A DNA stretch of 64,000 nt from Ochotona curzoniae (GCF_017591425.1 NW_024465669.1:62001-126000); one strand, 5' to 3'; shown: positions 11,061 through 24,264, counted from the first letter of the stretch. Numbers and translations: made by a program. The notes: generated from the sequence alone by a model not told the origin.

Positions 11061-13083
11061 AGGAAATGATTGCAAGCTTATTTTTGGCAATCTACACCAA
11101 TGGTGTGGGCCCTGGTTTGTGGTTTTCAGAACACAGCCTATGTTCTCTTCTTGTCCCTCTCTCCTTCCCATCACTCATGATCTGCATCACTGAATCCTCT
11201 GCTGTTCTAGCTTTTTTCTTCCTTAAAACTTCCCTGTTTTTTTTTTTCTTGAAACTGTCACTAAATCAGGTGAGAAATGTCATAGATTTCAAAGTAGTTT
11301 TATGGAAAAGGCCCAAATGACATCAAGTGGAAGGAAGTGCTCTGGCTTTCTAATGACCCTTAAGCATTTCCGCAAAACAAATATTGTGACACTTGGTGGC
11401 ATATGACAACACCCAAGAAATCTGCTTTGTCTAGAGTTCCCCCCCAATCTCTTCCTGCAGATAAACCAGTTTTTTATTGTCTTCCATTCAAACTCAAAAG
11501 CACCAAGCTAACCACTACAGCTCAGAAAAGAATAGGAGAGAAGGAGCAAAGGGCACAGACCCAGGCTGCCTAGGGAGCAACAGACTCCTCCTTATGTAGC
11601 ACTTTTGTTTCTGGTGTGAGGTTGGTCACAATGGAAACAATACAGCAACATTTTTTCCAATACCCTCAGTCACAAACACCCCAGGACACTATCACAGATA
11701 CTGCATAGGCTTCTGTGTGTGCAGCAGAATGAAAACATGAGAGTATTCTATAAGGTAAGAAGGAAGGGAATGTGTTGAGCAAAAAAGGAAAAGATGCCAA
11801 TTCATAAAATATTCAAATTGAAATGAATCACTATGATCAGAATCCTGTGAATTTACAGGTCAAAATTACATTTCAGCCAGAATTTTTCTCAAACCAGGTA
11901 TATTTCTGGTGAAGGATCCATTTCCTTGAGAGATGACACCACCGCAATGCAAGCCAAGGAGAGCACAGTTCTGACTGCACGATGTGAGAAATGGATAGCT
12001 ATATGTACCAGTATTACCTTGGCTAACAGACTTCCTCCTGCCATAGGACTGTGAGACAAGTTAGGACTACAAAGATAGAAACACAGGCAAACAGGAGCTG
12101 TTCAGTGACAATAGAGGAATCTGGATCTCTAGTTTGTATTGTGAATAGTACTTTTTGAGATTTTGCTTTACTTGTACTTGCACAAGAAACTGGGCATAAT
12201 CAGGTATATCCTAATCCAGAGCAGCTCACACAGTACTCAATAAATAGCAACCAAAATACGATGGAATACTGCACGCCATAGACTGATTTTATGACTTTTA
12301 TTGAAACAGACATGTTAGGCAGATGCCTTTTAGCACAGCAAAGTTAACCTAGTGCTCGGTTCAAGGAGGCAGCTTGAGGAAGCAGTGCTGATAAGAGGGA
12401 GAACTGAAATGTCTCTGCAAATCTTCTCAACTTCACAAAATGAAGAGCAAAATGGTTCTTGTGTTGATGGTTATAGAGGGTGGAAACTATGCCAATCTCA
12501 GAATAAATATGGTATGGAAAAACATCCTCAGTTTACAAATTCTCACCAAGCTTCAAGAAAATTGCCTTGTCTACTCACCACCCAATCATCTCAAATTGCA
12601 GCTTTTCACTGATGAAAGCTGAGCCAATAATCTTAGCAAACAACTGATTCCCAGCTTTGTGTTTCCAGGTCAAGCTGAGAAAAGGAGTTCCTGGGCTTTC
12701 CCAGTAGCATTCATCAACTAAACATATCTGGTTAAGATATAGATGGCGTACAGAATTATCTGACTTACCAAGAGCTAAAGGAAATACAATCTGCTGACTT
12801 CACTCATACCCACAAGCCAAAATACTTAAGAATCAGTCAGACCAAAGTGGTCCATGCGTAGGGATTTTCACCACTACTCACTTCAAAGATGGCAGCACTG
12901 GCAGCTCATGTTGCTAAAAGTTCTATGAGAAGTGGAAAGCACTTATGCTGTAGACAAATGTCATATCTCTGCAATAGTAGTAACTTTGAAACTCTAAACT
13001 CAATCCTGGGAATAATAGCTACCTCTGTGGAAACACATTGCCCTCATAGGGCTATCCATGGTCATATTGCACATATAGGTAAT
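11060..13083. other. No gene recognised
   Basis: Contains several 60-90-codon open frames without recognisable domains or codon structure. No SINE or LINE signature that I can name. Confidence 0.3.
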
Positions 13084-13400
13084 TTTTTTAAGATTTTATT
13101 TTTTATTGGAAAGTCAGATATGCATAGAGGAGGAGAGACAGAGAAGGTCTTCTATCCAATGATTCACTCCACAAGTGGCCACAACGGCCAGAGCTGAGCT
13201 GATTCAAAGCCAGGAGCCTCTTCCAGATCTGCATGGGTGTAGAGTCCCAAGGCTTTGCGTCATCCTCAGCTGCTTTCCCAGGCCACAGGCAGGGAGCTGG
13301 ATGGGAAATGGAACAGATGGGATTAGAACTGGCACCCACATGGGATTCTAGCATGTGCAAGGTAAGGACTGTAGCCACTAGGCTACCACTCTGGACAGCC
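13084..13400 (-). repeat. C-type SINE, antisense
   Basis: Antisense copy with the T-rich tail on the left ('TTTTAAGATTTT') and the tRNA-like head on the right. Core landmarks are 'GGTGTAGAGTCCCAAGGCTT', 'GGGAGCTGGATGGG' and 'CACATGGGATTCTAG'. Moderately diverged. Confidence 0.85.
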
Positions 13401-14840
13401 TAATTTTAGCAGGTAGAGACCTAGAGAAATACTGGGAACCACTGCATAGCGTAAGTGGAGGCAGACTACCACAAGTCCCTTACTCAGCTGCAGTTCACTA
13501 TATTCCACTCCATTGGAACTTGCATGTCCTTATCCCATGTGTACATTTCACAAGCACATGAAGTCCAGGTGGTGAAAGCATGTGCCTGAGGCATGGGCAT
13601 AGCCAGACGGCTTGTCACGAGGTAAATGGGGTGGTGCGTGGCCAGTGTGGGTTTGCTTCAGGACAGCCAGAGTCAGCCCATGCCCAAGTCGACCTGTGGC
13701 TTTTAGGGTTGTAGCATCAGAGCTGTTATTCCCATCTGAGGCCATCTTGCACAGACCTGGCTGTATAACCTGGACCCGAATCCCACTTTGTCTGTTCACC
13801 CCTGCTGGGTCAATAATGGTACTTGCTGATCCATAGCCCTGCAATGCCTAAACATGCAGTCCCATTGCTGGTAGTCTGGAGTTGTGCCCACACTCCCTTA
13901 GCTCCTAGTCTTAGAGTATCTGAACAGCAGATACCATGTGTGGAGCCTTGGGGGCACCTGGTGTACAGGGAGCTTAGATCTCCAGGCAGGGATAGAGTGC
14001 CCCAGGCTGGCAGGAGACACATGGTCAACCATCACAGGCAAGTCTTCCCACGGTGCAGGGCTTTTGCCCTGCCAAGACCTTGTGCCTGGGCCTGGGAGCT
14101 CCCTTCAGCCAGCTGATCAATCAAAGGCAACCATGTTGGCTCAGTCAGCTAACCTCCTGGGTTCTACAGTGCCACTGTCTGCCTGGGTGCCCCTCAGACC
14201 CTGCTCATGGTATTGGTACTTGTGAGTCTTCTTAGGAATCTTTTCCTGTTTTTAGATCTTATTGTGAAGAACCATTGCCCAACTTTCCTTGGAAGTGTAA
14301 CTTCATACCAGGTTTTGAAGTGTTCACTTCACAAGGTGCCATTATGTGGCAGCCTCCAAATGCACAGTGGCCCTATTGAGAATCTACCCACTCAGACACA
14401 GGGTAGCATGGTATGACTCATGTCATCTACCAGAATTTTGTCCATAGTGTTATCAATCCTCTAAGAAGGTAAGAAAGTTTTGGCATACTAGAAGGAATGA
14501 TGTGTGTATTTATTGTTGTGGTGCTATCAATGAACAAGACTTCCTCCCTCATGTTCTCTCAGGGTCACATTGAAAGTCACATTGCTCTTATGTGGTGATA
14601 TGGATGAGAACTTGGGATGTGGGACCAGATCTGCCCCCTAGATCTTGGGTTTCCTTAGAAATATTTATTGTTGGACATGTTACTTCCCTGTTACGTTTTC
14701 ATTTCTCATTTGAGGTTTCAGGAAAATTCTAGTTGTATCATATGAAATATGATATAAAACCATACAAAGATCTGTATCATGGATGGATTTTTCCCTTTAT
14801 TTTAATAATCTTTATGTAGATGATTAGGGCACAAAGGGTC
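13400..14840. other. Unassigned moderately GC-rich repeat-like stretch
   Basis: The section 13.56-14.22 kb has the pyrimidine/'CCTGG' texture of LINE or ERV leader sequence, but I cannot tie it to a family. The rest is unremarkable. Confidence 0.25.
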
Positions 14841-14844
14841 AAGG

Positions 14845-15240
14845 TGTGGTTAGTGGCTGACCCCACGTGTATAATAGGTGATCACAAGATGGCGCCTGGC
14901 TGAGGGCCAGGAGGCGGGATTTGTCCCACCAGCAGGTAAACAGGAAGTCACAGGGATAGGCTAGCGATTACATCATTGCTACCGGCCTGTCAGCGCCCAG
15001 TGGACCCACAGGGAGAAGTGATTGGTGGAGAACTGTATATAAGCAGCCTGCTTTTGGCAATAAACCCTTTTTGTTTGCCTGCCCGTTTTCGTTCATCTCT
15101 CCTTTCTTGTTCACCTGTTCATTTGTGTGTGTTCGTGTGTTCAGTGTGTGTGTGTGCCGGTTGTAGTGGCGGTTCCAGGCCCTTGAGATTCCTCATCATT
15201 TTAGTGTTGTCACAGGAGGGTGACATCAAGGGCTACAGGA
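14845..15240 (+). mobile_element. Candidate solo LTR of an endogenous retrovirus
   Basis: This is a promoter-like unit. An upstream part holds 'AAGATGGCGCC' and repeated GC-rich boxes. A TATA box (TATATAAG, 15036-15043) follows, and 16 bases further on comes a polyadenylation signal AATAAA (15059-15064). A TG-rich segment follows that would be U5. The close TATA-AATAAA spacing fits a short-R LTR of class II type. Ends are approximate. I see no convincing primer-binding site, and no gag, pol or env frame follows, so it is best called a solo or decayed LTR. Confidence 0.5.
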
Positions 15241-15309
15241 AAGTGGGTAATACTATTGTTTCCACATTGTTGCTTTTTTTTTTTTTCTTTTTCCTGTATC
15301 TTGGGTAAA

Positions 15310-18300
15310 GGAGGAGAAAAAGGTTAAGCCCCACCCAGTCTCCTACCCATCCCAGGTCCCTGATGTGGGGAATGATCTCAGGGTCCTGCTCAAGTGGTTT
15401 TGATAGTTCAACACTTATGAATTGCTGCTGATCTCGACCATTCCAAGCATGATGAAGTAATAATCCATAATCCACTGATGGACATAGTCCACCTTAGAGT
15501 CTCTGTTTGCCCAGTTAATTCCTGCCAACATATGGCTGGGGTAGTTGATTGCTTTGTTCAGTCCTCTGTTGTGGTGCCAATTATCCTCTGCAGGTTCCGA
15601 TAGACTGCCATATCCTCCATGTGCAGCTGGGTATGCTGTCCTCCGCTCTGTCTCTGCCTCTGAGGAGGCTCAGCTCTGACATTTGCACTCCATGGGAGAC
15701 CATGAAACCTGCACTTCTCTTCATAGTTAGGGTTCTGAGTCCGGTAGTTCAATTGGGGAGATGCCCAAAGAAACTTTGAGGTAATCCCAGATCAGATTCT
15801 TGTGTGTACTTGCCAGTACAGGGCCCCCATAGTCCGTTGCCCCAATCAGCTGGTGGTTGGGATTGCTGTGTCAGTTCTGCCTCCAGCCTTGTCTTCCACA
15901 CAAAACAATGGGTGCTGCAGTCCAGCCTGATTCTGCACACCTCACACTCAGCCCTCACAAAAACCAGTGGGGGGCCCAGCACAGTGGCGCAGTGGTTAAG
16001 GTCCTCGCCTTGCACGCCCGGGATCCCATATGGGCGCCGGTTCTAATCCCGGCAACCCTGCTTCCCTTCCAGCTCCCTGCCTGTGGCCCAGGAAAGCAGT
16101 CCAGGACGGCCCAAAGCTTTGGGACCCTGCACCCACGTGGGAGACCCGGAAGAGTCTCCTGGCTTCGGATCGGCATAGCATCAGCCGTTGCACTCACTTG
16201 GGGAGTGAATCATCGGACGGAAGATTTTCCTCCCTGACTCTCCTCTCTGTATATCCGCCTTTCCAATAAAAAATAATAAAAATAAAGCTTAAAAAAAAAA
16301 AAAACAGTGGGAGCTTCAGCCTAGTCAGGGTGACTCCCAAAAGCCCCCACAAAGCCCACCCCCTGCCCTGGTTCCCATGCTTGCCAGTATGTACGGCAGA
16401 CTAGTCCAGTCTATCCTATATCCCATTCACCTCTTCTACATGTAAATGGGCATTGAAGCCTAGTTCAACCCAACCTGCTCCACTATCCAGTCCTCACACA
16501 TGCAGGCACGGCTGCCCCAGTCCTGGTTTTCATGCTCTCCAGTGAAAGTGGTAACCCAAGAGGGAGGTGCCCACTATTTTCCTACTGGGCCCATTCCAAG
16601 ATCATGCACTTTCTAGGTGGTTCTGTAGTTTAACTTGTCAGAATTAGCCACCAGTGCCAGCATCTGCCTTCTGGTGCTAAGGCAAAGCCCAACCAACCCT
16701 CGCCCATTCTGATTTATGCTTACACCAGTTTAGACAGTCAATCACACCTGGCTCTTCCCTGATCTTGCTCACATGAGGCCCAAAGGTGTTGTAGCCCTGC
16801 CTGGTCTGGTTTGCCCCCACCCCAACTCACACTCTCCAGTGGGTGATGTATTCCAGCAGGGGGGCGGGGTCCTCCACATTTCCTCTACCAGCTTTACCTC
16901 CTCCATCCCTGGTTCCTACTAGTTGGGTGCTGTGGTCCAGTCAACATTTGCCAGTGGGTGCTTGGCCTGGTCCACGCCCAATTCCAGCTGGTGAGGGTTA
17001 CAGTCTAGCCCAGCCCAGCAGGCACCTAATCCCAGCAGTAATGTGTACTGGCATGTGTTGTAACCAAACCTGGCCTAACCCACACTGTTCTAGTGCTCAC
17101 ATTCACCAGTGGGTGATGTAAACTGGTTCAGCCTGGTCAGAGGAGTTGCCCAAGCGCCTCCATCAGAACCTCTCCCAATGCCAGATTTTACGCATACCAG
17201 GGGTTCCATGAGCCAGCCCTACTCAGTCCACCTCCTGCCCTAGCAGGTAAAGTGGCTTTTCCTGACTGGCCTTCAACCCATTCTGGTTCTTACCATTGGA
17301 TGTTTCAGCCCAGCCAAGGCTTGTCCATACCCAGACACAGCTTACACTTGGCTCAGTAGGAGCAGAGACCTAGCCTAGTCCATCCTACATCTACCCAGGT
17401 CCTCCAGAGGTCCAGATGGTGCTGGAGTCTGGCCCAGCTTGGTGCATCCAGTCCCAGCTCATACTTGTGCCAAGGGAGATGCAGCCATATCCAGACCAGA
17501 ACACAGCCCCCTTTCCAGCCCCCACATTCCCCAGTGGGAACTCCAACCCAGTTATGGTGTCTTCTTGGCTCCCCAACTGGGCCTGTTCCCAGCCATAGAT
17601 TGCATACATGCCAGTGGTTGCTCTGTCACAGCTTGGCATAGCCCCACACCTGTCTTGACCTTTGCATTAGATGCTGTGACCTAGCATCCTTGGCATATGC
17701 AGACCAGTAGATGTAAGAACCTAGCTCAGTGTGACCTGTGCTCCATCCTGATTTCTACGTTTGCTTGTGAGCTAAGGTTTGCTTGGTCCTGTCTGGTCCA
17801 TCCCCTTCTATTACCAACCCACACATTAGCCAGCCATTGCAGCTACTGTGCCCAGCTTGTCTGACCCCCTAGGCCTGGACCATGTATTCATCTGCAGGAA
17901 CTACGACCCCCACTATGGGAGTTTCCTAAGTTTCTCCACTTGGCCCATGCCCAGACCCAGTTCTCATACATGCCAGTGGGTGTTAGACAAGTGTCCAGCA
18001 TAGTCTGGCCTTCCATTTGGCCTTGTGTGAACTGGTGAATGTTGCAGCCCACACCACTCCACACCCTATTGAGGATGTACACTTGGGTGCTGCTGCCTTG
18101 ACCAGCCCAGACTGTTGTTGGTTCCTTTACCCGTGAGTGGTGGCAGGTTCCTTGGTTACACCTAACTCAGCCCATCACCACCCCAACTCTTGAGCTAACC
18201 AGTGGGACTAGTATTTCCACAGGGTTTGGTCCACATATGCCCCAAAGAATCTACCCCCGGAAAATGGTTCTCTCATGTGCTGGTTAAGTCATAGCCCTAC

Positions 18301-18880
18301 CTAATGTGACCTGTCTCCTGATTCAACATTTTGTCAGGTACTAGGATCTGAGCCTGCTAGACAATCCCCGAGCCTTAGCTTTCGCATGGATTGGTGTGTG
18401 CTGGTCAGCATCATTCGGTGACAACAAGTCCTACACAGGACTCAAAGGAGGCTGGTGAATCATTATGACCCATAAAGATCATCTGGTCCATCTCCTCCAA
18501 ACCACCAGGTCTCAGAACCCTTGCTTACCTTCAAGGAAAAATTACTCTGTCACTGGGAGTCTTCAGGATTGATTCACAAAGCAGAAGTACAGTAGGCTAA
18601 ACATGGGGTACCTAGGCAGCAATTCTTACTCCCCAAGCCCCCAAGCTCACCGCCAGGCAGCCAGCAGGCAGCCTGCCAAATGGTGCACTGGCCACCCGGG
18701 GACAGGTCACCACGTGTTCACAGTGGCTAGAATCAGGGCTCTGAGCATGGAGTCTGACCCGGCCTGGGACCTCCCAATAGCCAACAGGCTGCTGGAAGTT
18801 CTCCCACCCAAACCCCCTCACTTTTTAAGTGAGATCATTTACAGAATGCCAGAATGTCTCTGCTCCTACTGAGCCAAGTG
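15310..18880 (+). repeat. Long composite repeat with degenerate internal tandem units
   Basis: About 1 kb of non-tandem leader is interrupted by a young SINE at 15,971. From about 16.3 to 18.4 kb the sequence is a series of degenerate units of roughly 70-80 bases built on 'GCCAGTGGGTG.TG.AGCCCAGC' and 'GGCCCA.CCCCAGTCCT'. The units are far too diverged for a recent minisatellite. A block of the same family lies at 56.27-57.31 kb in the same orientation, and another at 28.95-30.49 kb inverted, so this is a dispersed repeat. I do not know its name. It may be an ERV interior belonging to the LTR just upstream or a LINE leader. Confidence 0.6.
15971..16304 (+). repeat. Young C-type SINE with target-site duplication
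   Basis: Complete copy. The tRNA-like head carries an A box (TGGCGCAGTGGTTAAG) and a B box (GGTTCTAATCC). The core, the CT-rich segment and the 'CCAATAAAAAATAATAAA' tail follow, ending in a 14-base A-run. It is flanked by a near-perfect duplication (AACCAGTGGG left, AACAGTGGG right). Pol III internal promoter elements look intact. Confidence 0.93.
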
Positions 18881-21436
18881 CTACTTTTCAATAGCGTCTA
18901 TTGTTTCTTACTAACCCAGATGGCAGTCTCAAGGAGCTCATTGGTCCTAGCCTCTGCCACTACCAGCAGTCCCTTCAGACTCAGCAACATCTGACCAAGA
19001 CCCTCATTGGATTTTTCTCTTTGCCTGTCAGGTACCCAGAACCATATTTGGTAATGGTGGAAAATCCCGTAAATCTCAATTCAATATAACTATTAATAAA
19101 TTGGATTTGTTTTATCAATTGACTATTTTGTTGTCTATGTTGTTTATCCTCAAAAATGAATAAATGTATAACACAAGAGCCTCGAATTCAGGTTTTCTTC
19201 TAAAACCTGTAGACACGGTTGCTTTTATGCCCCCAAAACACTCAAACAAAAAAGGCCATGATTCCATTGTGCCCTAGGGTCGATATCTGGAAACACATCA
19301 GAATACATCTCACTAGAATGAACAAGCATATGAGAGGGTGGAAGGCATGATAAAGGAATACTGATCACTACTCCCAGGCATTTTGTGGTCCTGAGGGAAG
19401 AGTTCCTGCAGTGTTGCCTGTGTATCTTGGATATAACAGTGCACTGAACCGGTTGCCAGAAGCAGAAGTGAGGAGTCTGTGGCTTCCAACAACACCCAAC
19501 TGTCTTTGAAGCCACAGCCTGTGGCCTGAGATTCCTGTACCCACATTTTTCTGTATGTTGAAAAGTTCAAATGCCTGATAAACTTCATCAAATGCCTGAT
19601 AAAATCTTCCTTTAAGAAAATACATACAGGCATCTACAAAGACAAAAAAAAAAAATCAAGGCTGACAAGAATAGCAACTAAGCAGGCAGGAAGTTACACT
19701 CTGGCTTGGCATAGTTGCTTTTTCTTGGGGGCCTGGGACAACCTCATGAGCTGTTCAAGGGACGACTAGGAGTGGGAGAAAGGAATGTGCAGGAAGATTG
19801 TAAGGTGTAGCAATGACAAGATTGTAATGCACACAGGACTAGCACCATTTGTCTTTGTTTCCACATGAAAAAATAAGGCACAGACAGTTCCCTCATCCCC
19901 CAGTTGTGTGGTCCAGCTCTGAGTAGTTAGGTTCCTGACAGGAGAAAGGCTGCAGAAAATATGAGAGTTGCCTCGCCTTGGCTCACTGCCCTTTGCTTTG
20001 AACACACTATCCTGCCACTGAATCAGCGATCATCACCTGCCTCCCTTGGGATGCTGAGGCATTCCCTTGTGTACTGCACACCGCATTTATAGAATCCTCT
20101 TGGCCATAGACCCTAGTCCCTTGGCCAAAATCTGTCACTTACATTTAAGTAGCCAATTTGAACTTGTTGCTGTACAGGAATCTCTCTGGTATGTAAGTAG
20201 TGGGCACCTAAAGAGTAGCCCTGGTAGCTGCCTCCTCTACATAGGACATGGTCCTTACACAGTTCTATCTTCTCTGTCATTCCTTTCAACTCATGTTCTG
20301 TTCCTTAACACACTGCTTCAGATCCCAGATCAGCAGATTTGTGGGGAGTGACATCACACCCCTCCATTTGAGATGGCAGTTACTGCAGCGGGAACTGAGC
20401 TTAAGCCACATCTATTGTGGCTTCAGCAATGAAACAGAAGGGGAAATCATGAGGGGACAAAGAGGATCACGTAACAGTTGTCACAGTTTCCCATGAGAAA
20501 ATAACTTCAGGAGAAGGCAGTATGATGTGGAGTGGACAGATATGTGTGTTCAGACTAGAAGAAAGAGGAAGAATGTGGATAATTGTTAGGCAAAGAACAA
20601 GCCATGGAGCTCCCCTGAATGGCTGCAAGTTCCTTGTTGCCCTGTGAAGCCTTATCTGGAGACCCCCAGGGACCCTCAGGGATAGCCCATCTCCTCTCTC
20701 CAGGGAGTTGGGAAGTAGAAGCTGTGCCTTTTCCTCCTGGGTCTTATTTTGCTCACATTAAGCAGAAGGATCCACCTCTGCCTCGGGCCTCAGGACAGTC
20801 AATGGAAGTCATTGGCAGATGTACATCTTGGGAGCCCACACCTGCCCAGTCATCCCCAGTACAGAGCACTTCAGGTAGTAAAATACATTCTGCCCCTTAG
20901 GAAGCTCTAACCAATATCCAGACCACTACACCACTACAATCCTCTGAGTGAGCTTTTTGAAAGCAACCAACAGATCCCAAAGTGTCTTGGAGATACCTCC
21001 GGCTTTTGTTTCATTTTCAGGACAACTGGGAACATCCGAGCATGCAAGTATTGCTGCAAGTATCAAGAGAACACCTGGTCAGAATGCCCAGGGTTCTGAG
21101 CAGAAATGTGCTGTCCACAGCCTCTTCTCAAGTCTACAAAGGTCCCCTAGGAGCTCACACAGGAAATGTCTCTGGACTTGGTCTGTCTCTACCTCCTACT
21201 TGTGCCCTCAAAGAAGCCTTTTCCCTCCTTCCCCTTCCATTCCCAGTGTTCTCTGCCCTAGGAATGTCAGTCTCTCTCCCATGACCTGTTGGAGCAGCAC
21301 AGTTTCCCCTAGTGTACCTGCATTTCTAACAGTAGATCACTGGATTCCCATCCAAACGTCACAGATCAAGGTCGTTGAAACTGACGTTTACATACATATT
21401 AAGCACCTATATATAGGGAAAGCACACTATTCCTTG
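18880..21436. other. No gene recognised
   Basis: Single-copy-looking sequence with scattered frames, the largest 201 codons at 20948-21553. That frame runs into the following SINE and has no recognisable domain, so it is not called as a gene. Confidence 0.3.
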
Positions 21437-21755
21437 TTAAAAGATTTATTTTTCCCTACTGTAAAGGAAAATGATATACAGAGAGAAAGAGATACAGAGA
21501 AAAAGATCTGCTTCCTGGTTCATTCCCCAAGTGGCTGCAATGGCTGGAGGTGAGCCTATCTGAAGCTGGGAGCTTCCTCCAGGTCTCCCCCTTGGGTGCA
21601 AGGTCCCAAGATTTTGGGCCATTCTTCACTGCTTACCAGGCCACATGCAGGGAGACTGATAAGAAGAGGAACAACCAGGACATGAACAAGTGCCCATATG
21701 GAATCCAAGGCATGCAAGGTGAGGATTTAGCCACAAAGCTATCACGGTGGGTCCA
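21437..21755 (-). repeat. C-type SINE, antisense, diverged
   Basis: Begins with 'AAAAGATTTATTTTT', followed by the GAGAGAAAGAGA segment, 'GGTCTCCC', 'AAGGTCCCAAGATTTTGGGCC', 'CATATGGAATCCAAG' and a remnant of the tRNA-like head. Older than the copies at 15.97 and 59.63 kb. Confidence 0.8.
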
Positions 21756-21759
21756 AGGC

Positions 21760-23255
21760 ACAATACTCTTACAAGATCAAAAACACAGATGATGAGACTG
21801 ACCTCAGGAACTAGATATTTGAGATGCAATTGATTGAGGATCTGTCATCTCCACCATGTTCCCACCTCCCTAGCTCTGGCACTGCTAGAACTACCTAATG
21901 GACACTGACTGTGTTTCAAAATGCACCTCTCTGGCCCACAGAATCTACACATGTTTGATTCCCTATATTCACCCCTCTCAAATTACAGCAGCGCAGCATT
22001 CAGTCTGGTTATCTGATCTGTTTCTTGGGGAACTGCTGCAACTTCACCTATCCAGGAAACACCACAGTCAGTCACAAGAGCACCCCTTCTGGGGAGTCTG
22101 CCCAGTTCAGTCATCAATAGCATGCCCTGACCACACACCGCAGGCAAGTCAGCCTAATGTGGCATAAATTTGGAATCTATAGCAAACCTGGAAAACAGAG
22201 CAAGCAACACCTGGGAATTAGGGTCACCATGCCACCCTATTGCATTAGGGCTAAGGACAATACTGATCTTGCTGCTATCTGCATGTGTGGCTGAGGCTGC
22301 CCCAGTAGACTGGAGCTGCCCACTAAAAGTTGCTCTGGCTGTGTTCTATATAAGAACAGTGGATCTATTGGAAGTCTTTTGTCTCTTTTAATTGTGTCAT
22401 GCTAAAGTCCATGGTGCTTGATCAAGTTACTTTCCCAGACATGTTTTTGAGCTACTCCACAAAAGCCTTATGAATGCTATTGGCTTGGCAACTTTAGGAC
22501 CAGCCAACTTCAGGACCAGCTCACGATCAAACTCACTTTGGATAGGTATGTACTCAATACCAACACAAACTAATCAGAAACTGCTGGATTTCATGACCCT
22601 TACAATACATTGGAGCCACTATGGATTTCTCCATAGCCCTCTTATTGACACAGGCATCCTGATGGCCCCAGTACCCTTCTATGGAGATTTCTCCCATTCT
22701 ATCCAGGTCTACCAGTCTGAGCTCCAATCATACCACTAGGGCCTGCTCACACAGTGTCTTCTGCATTGTGACAGAAATTTCATTTTTCAGATAGTCTACT
22801 CCTGAGTAACAAGGTCTTGTGACCCTCCTTGCTTAACAGCACACAAAGGTAAACATACCCCATCTCCTAGTTCCCTCATCACTGGTCTGGTTGCCACCAG
22901 GGCCATTCTGAGACCATGGGCAGAGGGCAGTCTCATGCTGAGTCCAGAGTTTCCACTCAACAAATTGCTAATACTTTCACACATTTGACTAGACCCTCCA
23001 ACAGTAACTAAACACCTTGGCCACCAAGCATCCCAAATGTCGAGGCCTTGGTTGAAATGCTGCCTGTGGAGGCCTTTGCTTATTCCTCCAAGAAGAATGT
23101 TGCTTCTGTGCTCACAGATTAGGGTTGGTTTGAGAGACCTCACAACTTCAAGATAAAAACAACAGATGATGTAAGTTTCTGTCACAGTTCACGTGGTGGG
23201 GCTTCATGATAGTTTGTTCCCTGGCAATGACTTTTCACTGGACCCCTGGTTTTCC
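21760..23255. other. No gene recognised
   Basis: Contains pyrimidine-rich repeat-like sequence at 21.9-22.76 kb similar in texture to 13.5-14.2 kb. No coding evidence. Confidence 0.25.
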
Positions 23256-23570
23256 TTTTTTTTTTTTTCAAGAATGAATTACTTTGTTTTTAATTGGAAA
23301 GGTAGATTTACAGAAAGAGACAGAAAGGTCCTCCATCTACTGACTTATTCCCCACATGGCCACAATGGCCAGAGATGAGCTGATCAGGAGCCTCCCCCAG
23401 GTCTCCCACATGGGTGCAGGGTCCCAAGGCTTTGGGTCACCCTCCAGTGCCCTCCCAAGCCACAGGCAGGGAGCTGGATGGGAAGTGGAACAGCTGAATA
23501 TGAATTAGTACCCATATGGAACCCCAGCACATTGTGGCAGGGATTTAGCCACTGAGCCATTCACCAGGCC
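23256..23570 (-). repeat. C-type SINE, antisense
   Basis: T-run, then 'TTTTTAATTGGAAAGGTAG', the AGAAAGAGACAG segment, 'CACATGGGTGCAGGGTCCCA', 'CAGGGAGCTGGATGGG' and the head ending 'CACCAGGCC'. Moderately diverged. Confidence 0.88.
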
Positions 23571-23668
23571 TGGTTTTCCTCTTTTTAGTAGCTGTAGTTG
23601 GTACCTGCTCATTCAATGCCATTGCCTGTTTTATCAACTTGTGGATGTCCAAGATCAATCTCCAATGA

Positions 23669-24005
23669 CTTTTTTTTTTTAAAGATTTATTTTTATTATT
23701 ATTTTTTTATTGGAAAGGCGGATATACAGAGAGGAGAGACAGAGAGGAAGATCTTCGCCCGATGATTCACTCCCCAAGTGAGCGCAACGGGCCGATACTA
23801 TGCCGATCCAAAGCCAGGAGCCTCTTCCGGGTCTCCCACACGGGTGCAGGTTCCCAAAGCTTTGGGCCGTCCTCGACTGCTTTCCCGGGCCACAGGCAGG
23901 GAGCTGGAAGGGAAGCGGGGCTGCCGGGATTAGAACCGGCGCCCATATGGGATCCCGGGCGTGCAAGGCGAGGACCTTTAACCACTTGCGCCACCGCGCC
24001 GGGCC
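23669..24005 (-). repeat. Young C-type SINE, antisense, with target-site duplication
   Basis: Nearly consensus copy in reverse, ending in 'CCACCGCGCCGGGCC'. It is flanked by the duplication CTCCAATGACTTTTT on both sides (23,660 and 24,006). It lies about 100 bases from the older antisense copy at 23.26 kb. Confidence 0.93.
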
Positions 24006-24059
24006 CTCCAATGACTTTTTACGTAGTACTGTCCCCGATAAGAAAAACCGTAGGGGAGT

Positions 24060-24262
24060 CACAATGGCTCTACGACTAAAGCCTCACCTTGCAGGCAGTA
24101 GGATCGCATAAGGGCAGCTGTTCCTGTCCCAGCTGCTCCACTTTCCATCCAGTCCCTGCTGTGGCCTGAGAAATGAGATGGCCCAATTCCTTCAAATCCT
24201 GCATCCACATGAGAGACCTAGAAGAAACTCCTGGCTCCTGTAAATATGCCATTCCAAACAAA
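24060..24262 (+). repeat. Old, 3'-truncated C-type SINE
   Basis: Recognisable order of head ('AAGCCTCACCTTGCAGGCAG'), 'GCTGTTCCTGTCCCAGCTGC', 'CACATGAGAGACCTAGAAGA' and 'CTCCTGGCTCCTG'. The tail is lost. Confidence 0.65.
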
Positions 24263-24264
24263 AA

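Noticed and set aside
15971..16304. tRNA gene suggested by A and B boxes
   Set aside because: The tRNA-like head belongs to a SINE with core, A-tail and target duplication; it does not fold as a full tRNA with a CCA-side stem.
15310..18880. CRISPR-like or coding tandem repeats
   Set aside because: The units are long, degenerate and without uniform spacers, and the genome is mammalian.
20948..21553. 201-codon frame
   Set aside because: Runs into an antisense SINE and has no recognised domain, conserved motif or splice context.
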